A stretch of 64,000 nucleotides of DNA from Hydrocarboniphaga sp. Its GTDB lineage: Bacteria; Pseudomonadota; Gammaproteobacteria; Nevskiales; Nevskiaceae. A program made the position numbers and the translations under genes. Shown here piece after piece: positions 51,162 to 59,185 of this stretch. The notes below the pieces were generated by a model. It made no database searches. It was given only the letters and a program-made list of their open reading frames with translations, and had not been told where the DNA came from. The stretch's first letter is position 1. Every line of letters starts with the position of its first letter. Where the stretch lies: the NCBI RefSeq assembly GCF_028291725.1, contig NZ_JAQGNT010000095.1:62001-126000 (forward strand), read 5' to 3'.

Positions 51162-52175
51162 ATGAGCGCAGACCCGCAAGCGACACCCGGCAACCCCGAC
51201 GATCCGCGCCGCGACCAGGCGCGCGACTTTGCGCTGCAGGCGCTGGTCCTGAGCGATGCCGCTTTCGAGCCGGCCTCGACCGACGCCAGTTTCCGCCGCT
51301 ATTTCCGGCTCAGCGCCGGCGAGCGGTCCTGGATCGTCATGGACGCGCCGCCTGCGCAGGAGGACTGCGCGCCGTTCATCCGCATCGCCGGGATGATGGA
51401 GCAGGCCGGCCTGCATGTGCCGAAAGTGCTGGCGCAGGATCTGCAGCGCGGCTATCTGCTGCTGAGCGACCTCGGCCGCCAGACCTGGCTGAACGTGATC
51501 AGCGAAGCGAACGCCGACGCGCTGTTCGCGAGCGCCATCGACGCGCTGCTGCGCTGGCAGCTCGCCTCGAAGCCGGGCGTGCTGCCGGCCTTTGATGAGC
51601 CGCTGCTGCGCCGCGAGCTGGCGCTGTTCCCGGACTGGTATGTCGCCAGGCACCTGCGCAGCGTGTTCACGACTGAACAGTCGGCGATCTGGAACCACGT
51701 CCAGGGACTGCTGGTCAAGTCCGCGCTGGCGCAGCCGCAGGTCTATGTGCATCGCGACTACATGCCGCGCAACCTGATGCTGAGCACGCCGAATCCGGGC
51801 GTGCTGGATTTTCAGGACGCGGTCTACGGCCCGATCAGCTACGACGCCGTATCGCTGCTCAAGGACGCGTTCCTGTCCTGGCCGCAGCAGCGCGTCGAGA
51901 CCTGGGCGCGGCAATACTGGCAGCGCGCGCGTGACGCCGGGCTGCCGGTACGCGAGGACTTCGACGCCTTTTTCCAGGACTTCGAATGGATGGGTGTGCA
52001 GCGCCACCTGAAAGTGCTGGGCATCTTCGCGCGCATCCACTACCGCGACGGCAAGCCCAAGTATCTGGCCGACACGCCGCGTTTTGTCCGCTACCTGCGC
52101 CAGACCGCTACGCGCTACGCGGGGTTGGCGCCGCTGCTGCGTCTGTTCGATGAACTCGGCTTGATCGAGGGCTGA
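51162..52175 (+). CDS. amgK: N-acetylmuramate/N-acetylglucosamine kinase AmgK
   Basis: Anomeric sugar kinase of the MurNAc recycling bypass, which phosphorylates MurNAc at C1 and thereby bypasses de novo UDP-MurNAc synthesis, linked to intrinsic fosfomycin resistance in pseudomonads. 337 residues of the APH-like kinase fold: SFRRYFRL, WIVMDAPPAQED, LLLSDLGRQTWL, the catalytic loop VYVHRDYMPRNLML and GVLDFQDAVYGPISYD. Divergent from lptD (88 bp) and followed by murU, as in Pseudomonas putida. Confidence 0.93.
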   Translation: MSADPQATPGNPDDPRRDQARDFALQALVLSDAAFEPASTDASFRRYFRLSAGERSWIVMDAPPAQEDCAPFIRIAGMMEQAGLHVPKVLAQDLQRGYLLLSDLGRQTWLNVISEANADALFASAIDALLRWQLASKPGVLPAFDEPLLRRELALFPDWYVARHLRSVFTTEQSAIWNHVQGLLVKSALAQPQVYVHRDYMPRNLMLSTPNPGVLDFQDAVYGPISYDAVSLLKDAFLSWPQQRVETWARQYWQRARDAGLPVREDFDAFFQDFEWMGVQRHLKVLGIFARIHYRDGKPKYLADTPRFVRYLRQTATRYAGLAPLLRLFDELGLIEG

Positions 52176-52179
52176 TGCG

Positions 52180-52224
52180 GTGACGGTCGCGATGATTCTG
52201 GCCGGCGATCGGGCGCGCCCGTGA
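52180..52224 (+). CDS. 14-codon mini-ORF imitating the MurU N-terminus
   Basis: GTG 52180 opens MTVAMILAGDRARP and stops at TGA 52222-52224, which overlaps the GTG start of murU (52221) in a GTGA quartet. The first codons closely repeat those of murU (MTTAMILAAGRGER). It may be a decayed tandem duplication of the murU 5' end or a short coupling cistron. Expression is not shown. Confidence 0.5.
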   Translation: MTVAMILAGDRARP

Positions 52225-52925
52225 CGACAGCAATGATCTTGGCCGCCGGGCGCGGCGAGCGCATGCGGCCCCTGACGGACGAGCGTCCGAAGCCGCTGGT
52301 CACGCTGGCCGGCCGCGCGTTGATCGAGTATCCGCTGACGCAACTGATCGCCGCCGGCGTCAGCGACTTCGTGGTGAATCTCGGCTACCGCGGCGAGCAG
52401 ATCCGCGAGCACCTCGGCGACGGCTCGCGCTGGAGGGTGCGCATCCGCTACTCGGTGGAAGGCGATCCGCCGCTGGAAACCGGCGGCGGCCTGCTGCAGG
52501 CACTGCCGCTGCTGGGGCCGGGGCCGTTTCTGCTGGTGAATGCCGACGTGTATGCGCGTGTCGACTGGAGCCGCTTGCTGGCGCGGGCTGCGGCGCTGCC
52601 CGCGAACACGCTGGCGCATCTGCTGCTGGTGCCGAACCCGCCGCATAAGGCTCAGGGCGATTTCGCACTGATCGCGGATCGCGTGGTCGAGCCGATCCCG
52701 GCTGGCGCGCCGATCTATACGTTCTCCGGGATTTCGATCCTGAGGCCGGCGCTGTTTGCGGGCTGCCAGCCCGGACGGTTCCCGCTGGCGCCGCTGCTGC
52801 GTGCCGCGGCGCTGCGCGATCAGCTCGACGGCGAAGTCTTCGGCGGCCTGTGGTCCGACGTCGGTACGCCGCTGCGGCTGGCGGAGCTGGAAGCGCTGCT
52901 CGGTACTCCGGCTACGCAGATGTAG
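52221..52925 (+). CDS. murU: N-acetylmuramate-alpha-1-phosphate uridylyltransferase MurU
   Basis: Converts MurNAc-1-phosphate plus UTP to UDP-MurNAc, the second step after AmgK. 234 residues with the nucleotidyltransferase signature MILAAGRGERMRPLTDERPKPLV, VNLGYRGEQI, ETGGGLLQALPLLG and VNADVY for metal binding. The GTG at 52221 is chosen; the next in-frame ATG at 52233 would cut the signature. Its stop TAG is the GTAG edge of a family B repeat. Confidence 0.94.
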   Translation: MTTAMILAAGRGERMRPLTDERPKPLVTLAGRALIEYPLTQLIAAGVSDFVVNLGYRGEQIREHLGDGSRWRVRIRYSVEGDPPLETGGGLLQALPLLGPGPFLLVNADVYARVDWSRLLARAAALPANTLAHLLLVPNPPHKAQGDFALIADRVVEPIPAGAPIYTFSGISILRPALFAGCQPGRFPLAPLLRAAALRDQLDGEVFGGLWSDVGTPLRLAELEALLGTPATQM

Positions 52926-53000
52926 GTCGGCAATCCCTTGCCGACATGAGGCCTTGATTGCGCATCGCAGGGCCACGTCGGCAAAGGATTGCCGACCTAC
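52922..53000. repeat. REP-type inverted pair, family B, copy 3
   Basis: The best preserved family B element: GTAG-GTCGGCAATCCCTTGCCGAC, a 37-bp spacer containing TTGATTGCGCATCGC, then GTCGGCAAAGGATTGCCGAC-CTAC. The left end gives the murU stop (52923-52925). It separates murU from the DUF2946 gene. Confidence 0.92.
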
Positions 53001-53089
53001 ACGCAGTCACTGCATAAGCTTAGCTGGCGAAAGCGCTTGTGCCTCCAGGCCCCACTGCCGACAATGGCCTGACATCCGACGCTCCGCTC

Positions 53090-53503
53090 ATGAACGCCTT
53101 CCGCGGCTCCCGCACTCTCCATCTGATCGCGCTGCTGGCCTTGATCGCGCAGCTGCCGATGCGGCATGCGGCGGCAATGGCGCATGCGGGCAGCGATCCG
53201 CTGCTGCTCGCGTTCTGCGGCAGCGCTTCGCCGGTCGCGCTGCAGCGTCTGCGCGCCGCGGCGCCGCCGGAGTTGTTACAGGCCCTGGTCAGGACCGACG
53301 CTAAACAGAAGGCGGCAGCCCAGCCGGCTTGTGATTTTTGCGCCGGCCTTGCGGCGATGCAATTGGCAGCTTTGCCGCCTTCACAAATCGCGCTGTTTCT
53401 CAGCTCGGAAAGCGACGCTGCTTCGTCAGCGCTGATCGCCACGCATGCTGCGGCTGCGCCGGCAAGACTTCCGCCACCGCGCGGCCCACCGCTGAACGCC
53501 TGA
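53090..53503 (+). CDS. DUF2946-like exported protein
   Basis: A 137-residue protein with an N-terminal hydrophobic segment (LHLIALLALIAQLPMRHAAAM) and a CDFCAGLAAM motif preceded by a lone Cys (LAFCGSA), the sparse Cys pattern of DUF2946. Such proteins are often encoded beside PepSY and TonB receptor genes and are suspected in metal handling. ATG 53090 gives a sensible signal; an earlier ATG at 53039 lies in non-family sequence. First gene of a four-gene module. Confidence 0.65.
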   Translation: MNAFRGSRTLHLIALLALIAQLPMRHAAAMAHAGSDPLLLAFCGSASPVALQRLRAAAPPELLQALVRTDAKQKAAAQPACDFCAGLAAMQLAALPPSQIALFLSSESDAASSALIATHAAAAPARLPPPRGPPLNA

Positions 53504-53633
53504 TCCGATCGACGCGCGCCGGGTTTTGCCGGCGTGCCCTTCCATCGTGTTCCGGACTGCGGCGTGGCCGCCGGTCCGTCGGGAATCCCCATGTTGCTCC
53601 TGTGTTTCGCTGCCGGCGCGACGGCTGCAAGCC

Positions 53634-54974
53634 ATGTCGGCCGCTGATTCCGCGTCCGCGCGCGGCTGGCCGGCTTATCGCGCGATCTGGCGCTGGCATT
53701 TCTATGCCGGCCTGTTCTGCATTCCGTTCGTGCTATGGCTGGCGACGAGCGGCGCGATCTACTTGTTCAAGCCGCAGATCGAAGCCTGGATCGATCGCCC
53801 CTTCGATTCGCTGGCCATCATCGGCGCGCCGGCCAGCGCGCGGGCGCAGGTCGATGCCGCCACCGCCGCGCTGCCGGGTTCGCGCCTGCTCGCCTACGAG
53901 CTGCCGCCGGGGCCGCAATCGGCGGTGCGCGTGCTGCTGAAATACGCCGGCGAGGACTACCGCGTTTATGTGCATCCGCGGAGCCTGCAGATATTGAAGC
54001 TGGTGCGCGAGGACAGCCGGCCGATGCGCGTGATTTCCCAGCTGCACGGCAATCTGCTGATCGGCGATCGCGGCTCCTTTCTGGTAGAGCTCGCGGCGTC
54101 GTGGGCGATCGTGATGATCGTCAGCGGCCTGTTCCTGTGGTGGCCGCGCGGCGCATCGGGACTCGGCGGCGTGCTGTATCCGCGGCTGGGCGGCGGACGG
54201 CGGTTCTGGCGCGATCTGCACGGCGTCGTCGGCTTCTGGGTATCGGCGTTCGCGCTGTTTCTGCTGCTGAGCGGGCTGCCCTGGACCAAGTTCTGGGGCG
54301 GCAATCTGAAAGCGGCCCGCCAGTTCGGCAACGACGTCGTGCTGCGCCAGGACTGGCCTGGCGGCGGCAATGCGGCCGCGGCTGGCGAGCATGACCATGG
54401 ACCGCATCCGGACGCAGCGCCGGAGGGTTCCGGCGGCGACGCGCTGGATCGCGTTATCGCGAGCGTCGCGGCCCTGCATCTGGCACCTCCGGTTCTGATC
54501 GCGCCGCCGTCGCGCGGCGCTTTGAGCTGGACGGCGCGCTCCGACGCCCAGAACCGGCCGCTGCGCGTCACGCTGAGCATCGACGGAGCTTCCGGCGCGA
54601 TTCTTCAGCGCCAGGATTTTTCGCAGCGTGCGCTGCTCGACCGGATCATCGGCACCGGTGTCGCTGCGCACGAAGGCCAGCTGTTCGGCTGGCTCAACCA
54701 GCTGCTCGGCCTGCTGACGGCCCTGGGCCTGATCACGCTGTGCGTCAGCGCGCTGGCGATGTGGTGGAAGCGGCGGCCGGCGGCGGTGCTCGGCGCGCCG
54801 CCGCCAGCGGCCGCGGCGCACCTGGCCTGGAGTTTCACTGCGGTGCTGTGCGCGCTCGGGCTGCTGTTGCCGATGCTCGGCCTGTCGCTGATCGCGGTGC
54901 TGGCGATCGAGCGCCTGCTGCTGCGGCGCCTGCCGCGAGCGCGCCGCTTCCTCGGACTGCAGGGGCCGGCTTGA
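53634..54974 (+). CDS. PepSY-associated TM helix domain protein
   Basis: A 446-residue inner-membrane protein of the PiuB/PepSY_TM type. It has four main membrane regions: WHFYAGLFCIPFVLWLATSGAIYL, VELAASWAIVMIVSGLFLWW, LHGVVGFWVSAFALFLLLSGLPW and the C-terminal LLGLLTALGLITLCVSALAMWW plus following spans. PepSY-like periplasmic segments lie between. A His-rich loop (AAGEHDHGPHPDA) could bind metal. Family members are thought to reduce or take up iron from siderophores with TonB receptors. The stop overlaps the next TTG start. Confidence 0.85.
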   Translation: MSAADSASARGWPAYRAIWRWHFYAGLFCIPFVLWLATSGAIYLFKPQIEAWIDRPFDSLAIIGAPASARAQVDAATAALPGSRLLAYELPPGPQSAVRVLLKYAGEDYRVYVHPRSLQILKLVREDSRPMRVISQLHGNLLIGDRGSFLVELAASWAIVMIVSGLFLWWPRGASGLGGVLYPRLGGGRRFWRDLHGVVGFWVSAFALFLLLSGLPWTKFWGGNLKAARQFGNDVVLRQDWPGGGNAAAAGEHDHGPHPDAAPEGSGGDALDRVIASVAALHLAPPVLIAPPSRGALSWTARSDAQNRPLRVTLSIDGASGAILQRQDFSQRALLDRIIGTGVAAHEGQLFGWLNQLLGLLTALGLITLCVSALAMWWKRRPAAVLGAPPPAAAAHLAWSFTAVLCALGLLLPMLGLSLIAVLAIERLLLRRLPRARRFLGLQGPA

Positions 54975-55360
54975 TCCGGAATCTGCTCCGGCTGTCGTTG
55001 TTCCAGGCCACTGGCCTGTCGTGGCTACTGCTCGGCTGGATCGCGCAGCTACTGTTGCCGCTCGTCCATCAGCGCTGGATGGCCGAGCGCAGCGGCGATG
55101 CCGGCAGCGCGGCGTTCTGCGGGCTGGTGTCATCGCGTGTGGTCGCCGGCTTCGCGGCGTTGGCACCGGCCGAGTTGAAAGCGGCGATGCGGCGCGCCAG
55201 CCGGCATTCGCCCGATGCCAGCTGCGAGCTTTGCGCCAGCGTGCATGCGCCGACGGCTTATCGCAGCCTGCCGTACCCAACGGGGCTTGTGATGTGCCTG
55301 GCGCGCGGATGCCCTCCGCGCGCCCGTTTTGATGCGTTCCCAACACCAAGAAAGCCATGA
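54971..55360 (+). CDS. Second DUF2946-like protein
   Basis: A 129-residue protein starting at TTG 54971 inside the PepSY stop (TTGA). N-terminal span LSLFQATGLSWLLLGWIAQLLLPLV, a lone Cys (AAFCGLV) and SCELCASVH, the same F-C ... C-x-x-C layout as the first DUF2946-like protein. Its end overlaps the TonB receptor start by 4 bp. Tight coupling on both sides argues that it is translated, despite the rare TTG start. Confidence 0.65.
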   Translation: MIRNLLRLSLFQATGLSWLLLGWIAQLLLPLVHQRWMAERSGDAGSAAFCGLVSSRVVAGFAALAPAELKAAMRRASRHSPDASCELCASVHAPTAYRSLPYPTGLVMCLARGCPPRARFDAFPTPRKP

Positions 55361-57762
55361 ATCCCAGAATTCGAAAACCAAGCTCCCATGTTGCCGTTGC
55401 GTTGCTGCTGGCCTGTGCGCCGAGCCTGGCCGCGCGCGCCGGCGATGCGCCGCCGGCCGCGGTCGAAACCGCAGCGGCCGGAGATGCCATTCAACTCGAA
55501 ACCATCATCGTCAACGGCCAGACGGTTCCATCGCCCGAGCTGCGCACGCCGGCGGCGGTGGTGACGGTCGACGCCGATACGCTGAGCCGCTCGACCAATC
55601 TGATCAACACCGAGGACGCGCTCAAGTACCTGCCCAGCCTGCTGGTGCGCAAGCGCTACATCGGCGACACCAATGCGCCGGTGGCGACGCGCACGACCGG
55701 CATCAACGCCAGCGCGCGTAGCCTGATCTATGTCGACGGCCTGCTGCTGTCGACGCTGGTGAACAATAACAACGGCAACGGTTCGCCGCAGTGGTTCCTG
55801 GTGCAGCCCGGCGAGATTGACCATATCGACGTGATGTACGGCCCGTACGCGGCGGCCTATCCGGGCAATTCCTACGGCGCCGTCACCGAGATCACGACGC
55901 GCGCGCCGTCGAGGTTCGAAAGCGATCTGAAGCTCGGCAAGACGTTTCAGCCGTATCAGCAGTACGGCACCGATGAGCAGTTCAACGCCTACGAACTCAG
56001 CGCCGGAATCGGCGACCGGATCGGCGCATTGTCGTGGCGGCTCGGGCTGAATCACCTGGACAGCTACAGCCAGCCGGTCACGTATCTGACGATCGCGAAA
56101 TCCACGGCTTTGGCTGGCGAAGGCGATCCGACGATCAGCGGCGCTTTCGCAGATCGGAGCCGCACCGGCAGCGCGATCCAGGTGCTCGGTGCCGGCAACC
56201 TGACCCACACGCAGCAGGACAGCATCAGCGCCAAATTCGCCTATGACTTCAGTCCCGCGCTGACGCTGGGCTACACTGGCGCGTTATGGCAGAACACCGC
56301 GACGACGCGGCCGGACACGTACCTGAAGACGGACAACGGTGTCGACTACATCGGCAATTCCGCTGGCGATTCCGGCAAGGTCAACATCGACGGTTTCAGT
56401 TACAGCGCGGGCGCCATCGCGCCGCTGTACGCAAACGGCAGCACCGATCAGCAGCATCTCGCACATTCGCTGTCGCTGAAAAACCTTGGCGAAAAGCTGG
56501 ACTGGCAGATCCTGTTCAGCGACTTTTCTTACTTGAGGGATCAGTCGCGGAGTTCGATGCCAAGCTTCACTGGCAGCTACCAGAACGCCAGCGGGCGAAT
56601 CACCGACGCCGGCGACACCGGCTGGCGCACCGCCGATGCGAAGCTGGACTGGAAGCCGCAGGGCGCCGCGAGCGCGAACATCGTCAGTGCCGGCGTGCAC
56701 GCCGACCAGTACCGCCTGGGCAGCCCGATCTACGACACCGCCGACTGGTTCAGCGGCGGCAAAGGCGCGTTGTTCAGCGACTCGCGCGGTAAAACGCGCA
56801 CGCTGGCGCTGTGGCTACAGGATCGCTGGCGCTTTGCTCCGCGGTGGACCGCGATCGTTGGCGGCCGCTACGAAAGCTGGAAGGGCTTCGACGGCTTCAA
56901 CTCCAACCGCACGGGCTCGGCCGGTGCGTACAAGTACTACGAGGTCGATCAGCCCGAGGCCGACAAGAAAGGCCTCTCGCCGAAAGCCTCGCTGGCCTGG
57001 CAGGCGACCAATGCACTGCAGCTGAAGGCTTCGGTGGGCCGCGCGCTGCGCTTCCCCACGGTCGGCGAGCTATACCAGAACATCGCCACCGGGACCACGT
57101 TCACGCAGGCCGATCCGAATCTGAAACCCGAGGACGTGGTTTCCGGAGAACTCAGTGCGAGCTACATCAGCGGCGATACTGACCTGCGCCTGACGCTGTT
57201 TCAGGAAACGGTGAAAGATCTGCTGATTTCGCAGAACGCCTATCTAGATAAAGAGCAGACGATCACCGCGTCTTTTGTGCAGAACCTCGACAAGACCCGC
57301 CAGCGCGGCGTCGAACTCGCTGCGACGCGCAAGAACCTGCTGACACGCGGACTGGAGTTCAGCGGCAGCCTGACTTACGTCGACGCCGAAATCCTGCAGA
57401 ACGACAGTTACGTTGCGCCGATATCGACACCGGATGCGACCTCGGTCGGCAAGCGCACGCCGTACGTGGCCAAGTGGCGCGCGACGGTACTTGCGACCTA
57501 TCGCCCGGACGAACAGTGGGCGTTCACGCTGGCCGGCCGCTATGCGACGCGTCTGTACGCGACCGTCGATGGCAGCGATACCAACACGCATACCTATCAG
57601 GGTTTCGACGGCTACACGGTGTTCGACACGCGTGCCAGCTACCAGATCAACACGCACTGGTCGGCGGCGCTCGGCATCGACAATCTGAACAACGAAAAAT
57701 ACTTCCTGTTCCACCCGTTCCCGCAGCGCACCGCGTTCGCGGAACTGGGCTATAGGTTCTAG
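55357..57762 (+). CDS. TonB-dependent receptor
   Basis: An 801-residue outer-membrane receptor. Signal peptide to about residue 29 (VAVALLLACAPSLAARAG), a TonB box region LETIIVNGQTV, plug domain (NTEDALKYLPSLLVRKRYIG, RSLIYVDGLLLSTLVN, IDHIDVMYGPYAAAYPGNSYGAV) and a beta barrel ending LGYRF. The closing FFL-type motif (NLNNEKYFLFHPFPQRTAFAELGYRF region) is typical. With the PepSY and DUF2946 genes it forms a metal or siderophore uptake module. The ligand cannot be told from sequence. Confidence 0.93.
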   Translation: MNPRIRKPSSHVAVALLLACAPSLAARAGDAPPAAVETAAAGDAIQLETIIVNGQTVPSPELRTPAAVVTVDADTLSRSTNLINTEDALKYLPSLLVRKRYIGDTNAPVATRTTGINASARSLIYVDGLLLSTLVNNNNGNGSPQWFLVQPGEIDHIDVMYGPYAAAYPGNSYGAVTEITTRAPSRFESDLKLGKTFQPYQQYGTDEQFNAYELSAGIGDRIGALSWRLGLNHLDSYSQPVTYLTIAKSTALAGEGDPTISGAFADRSRTGSAIQVLGAGNLTHTQQDSISAKFAYDFSPALTLGYTGALWQNTATTRPDTYLKTDNGVDYIGNSAGDSGKVNIDGFSYSAGAIAPLYANGSTDQQHLAHSLSLKNLGEKLDWQILFSDFSYLRDQSRSSMPSFTGSYQNASGRITDAGDTGWRTADAKLDWKPQGAASANIVSAGVHADQYRLGSPIYDTADWFSGGKGALFSDSRGKTRTLALWLQDRWRFAPRWTAIVGGRYESWKGFDGFNSNRTGSAGAYKYYEVDQPEADKKGLSPKASLAWQATNALQLKASVGRALRFPTVGELYQNIATGTTFTQADPNLKPEDVVSGELSASYISGDTDLRLTLFQETVKDLLISQNAYLDKEQTITASFVQNLDKTRQRGVELAATRKNLLTRGLEFSGSLTYVDAEILQNDSYVAPISTPDATSVGKRTPYVAKWRATVLATYRPDEQWAFTLAGRYATRLYATVDGSDTNTHTYQGFDGYTVFDTRASYQINTHWSAALGIDNLNNEKYFLFHPFPQRTAFAELGYRF

Positions 57763-57787
57763 TGTGGGCGTGGATCGGGACAGGCTC

Positions 57788-58114
57788 TCATTCGCCGCTG
57801 CGTGCCTTCCAGTCTTGCCAGTAGCGCTTCGCGTGTTCGATGTCCTTCCTTTGTGTGGCCTTGTCGCCACCGGCCAGCAGGACCACGAGCGCCTTGCCGT
57901 GCCCGGCGACATAAATCCGAAAGCCAGGACCGTGATCTTCGCGAAGCTCGCTCACACCTTCTCCAAGCGGCTTGACGTCGCCCCATAGTCCGTTCCGCAA
58001 CCGGTTAAGCCGCTTCAGAATTCGCGCCCGGCTGGGGGCGTCCCGAAGACCTTCCAGCCACTCGGCAAACGGCACGCGCCCTTTGGGATCGCAGTATTCC
58101 TCAAGTTCAAGCAT
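57788..58114 (-). CDS. RelE/ParE-superfamily toxin, TIGR02683 type
   Basis: A 108-residue predicted toxin: FAEWLEGLRDAPSRARILKRLNRL, LWGDVKPLGEGVSELREDHGPGFRIYVA, and VVLLAGGDKATQRKDIEHAKRYW, the whole pattern of the probable addiction module killer proteins. Relatives cleave mRNA on the ribosome. The ATG at 58112-58114 starts the family sequence; a 12-codon extension to 58150 is possible. Unlike the usual toxin-then-antitoxin order, the antitoxin lies upstream with one gene between. Confidence 0.85.
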   Translation of the reverse strand: MLELEEYCDPKGRVPFAEWLEGLRDAPSRARILKRLNRLRNGLWGDVKPLGEGVSELREDHGPGFRIYVAGHGKALVVLLAGGDKATQRKDIEHAKRYWQDWKARSGE

Positions 58115-58165
58115 TGGCTTGCCTGCTGCTATCTTGGCGCTCCTCCGCACGGGCTCGATGACATT

Positions 58166-58606
58166 TCAATTCGTCCACTGGCCCGGTGTAGTCCTGCGCC
58201 CGATTTCCACTGCGCCGGTATCAGGATTGGGCCGCATCCACCACGGTGCGTGCTTTGCGGGATCGTGTTCGGCTATATGAAGAATTTCGGCTTCGTCGAC
58301 TTCGACCACATACCAGCATCTCCCTGGCGCCACTTCAGTGATCACCAACTTTCCGTCAGTCTCCACGAATCGGATTCTTTCCCGATCAAGTGGCTCATCC
58401 GTTATGTTTTCGCCAAATGGTTCCAGCTTCCCATTCACTGGAATGGACCTGAGAACCCGGCCTTGCAATTCTTCGGACCGAATAACGGATCGGTTTTCGG
58501 TAACCGAGTTGCGATGTGTGGTGGGCCCGATGTCTTTCGCGCGCGCTGCCTTTCCCCGACCACGGCGTTTGCTCCTGTCAGATTTCTGGACCTCGCTCAT
58601 CGTCAC
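58166..58606 (-). CDS. Hypothetical protein between antitoxin and toxin genes
   Basis: A 146-residue protein without a recognised family. The N-terminus is basic and Ser/Arg/Lys-rich (KSDRSKRRGRGKAARAK). The middle has LQGRVLRSIPVNGKLEPFGENI. The C-terminus is beta-rich and acidic (RIRFVETDGKLVITEVAPG, WYVVEVDEAEILHIAEHDPA). It starts 30 bp after the antitoxin stop and ends 51 bp before the toxin start, so it is in the same transcript. GC is lower than in neighbouring core genes, in keeping with transfer as part of the cassette. Confidence 0.6.
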   Translation of the reverse strand: MTMSEVQKSDRSKRRGRGKAARAKDIGPTTHRNSVTENRSVIRSEELQGRVLRSIPVNGKLEPFGENITDEPLDRERIRFVETDGKLVITEVAPGRCWYVVEVDEAEILHIAEHDPAKHAPWWMRPNPDTGAVEIGRRTTPGQWTN

Positions 58607-58636
58607 ACGCTCTTTCCGGGCCGAAGCGATACTCGG

Positions 58637-58972
58637 CTACGCGGCCTGCCGGTCGACCGGCAGCACTGACAGGCGCAAGCCGAAAACCTTCAGAATTGCA
58701 GCCAGGGTGTCCAGGCGCGGATTCCCTGCGTCGGACAGCGTGCGATAAAGGGTTTCACGGCTCAGGCCTGCCTTGCTGGCCAGTGCCGACATGCCGCCCA
58801 CCGATTCGGCAAGATCGCGCAAGCCCAGTGTCAGCACTCGCGCGTCACCGTCTTCCAGCAGGGCTTCCAGATACGCGGCGCGGTCCTCGTCGCTGCGCAG
58901 GTAGCTCGCCGCATGGTAGGGCCGGGACGGGCTTTCGCTTACAGCCGCGCGCTTGCCAGTGTGAGTTCGCAT
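58637..58972 (-). CDS. HigA-like antitoxin, TIGR02684 type
   Basis: A 111-residue probable addiction module antidote. RPYHAASYLRSDEDRAAYLEALLEDGD is the family N-terminus and LTLGLRDLAESVGGMSALASKAGLSRETLYRTLSDAGNPRLDTLAAILKVFGLRLSVLP is its helix-turn-helix. The ATG at 58970-58972 follows AAAGGAC. It is expected to bind the palindromes upstream and repress its own operon. Further in-frame ATGs exist up to 59050 but would overlap the operator. Confidence 0.85.
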   Translation of the reverse strand: MRTHTGKRAAVSESPSRPYHAASYLRSDEDRAAYLEALLEDGDARVLTLGLRDLAESVGGMSALASKAGLSRETLYRTLSDAGNPRLDTLAAILKVFGLRLSVLPVDRQAA

Positions 58973-58990
58973 GTTCGATGTCCTTTCGGC

Positions 58991-59030
58991 CAACGGAACG
59001 AGCTGATCGGGGCTCGACCCTGTTCCGTTG
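58991..59030. promoter_or_regulatory. Candidate antitoxin operator, inverted repeat
   Basis: CAACGGAAC (58991-58999) and GTTCCGTTG (59022-59030) are a perfect 9-bp inverted repeat just upstream of the antitoxin start. A third, similar half-site GTTCCGTTC lies at 59036-59044. Confidence 0.55.
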
Positions 59031-59054
59031 ACCATGTTCCGTTCGGTCACGGGC

Positions 59055-59083
59055 AGTGTAGCCGAAAGGCTACATGGAGGCCA
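59055..59083 (-). promoter_or_regulatory. Candidate promoter with embedded palindrome for the toxin-antitoxin cassette
   Basis: On the minus strand TTGGCC and TACACT, 18 bp apart, can serve as -35 and -10 boxes. Between them lies TGTAGCC-GAAA-GGCTACA (59057-59074), a perfect 7-bp inverted repeat overlapping the -10 box. A repressor bound here would block transcription, as expected for an antitoxin operator. Confidence 0.5.
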
Positions 59084-59133
59084 ATGCGGCGCGAATTTTT
59101 CTGGGCCTGCGCGGATCGTTCGACGCGCCGGAA

Positions 59134-59163
59134 AAAGAACGGGCGCCGTAGCGCCCGTTCTTT
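59134..59163 (-). terminator. Terminator of the subtilase gene
   Basis: AAAGAACGGGCGC (59134-59146) and GCGCCCGTTCTTT (59151-59163) form a perfect 13-bp stem. Read on the minus strand it is followed by a T5 run, so it ends the peptidase transcript 22 bp after its stop. Confidence 0.85.
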
Positions 59164-59185
59164 CCAGGGAATGAACCCCGCCCGG

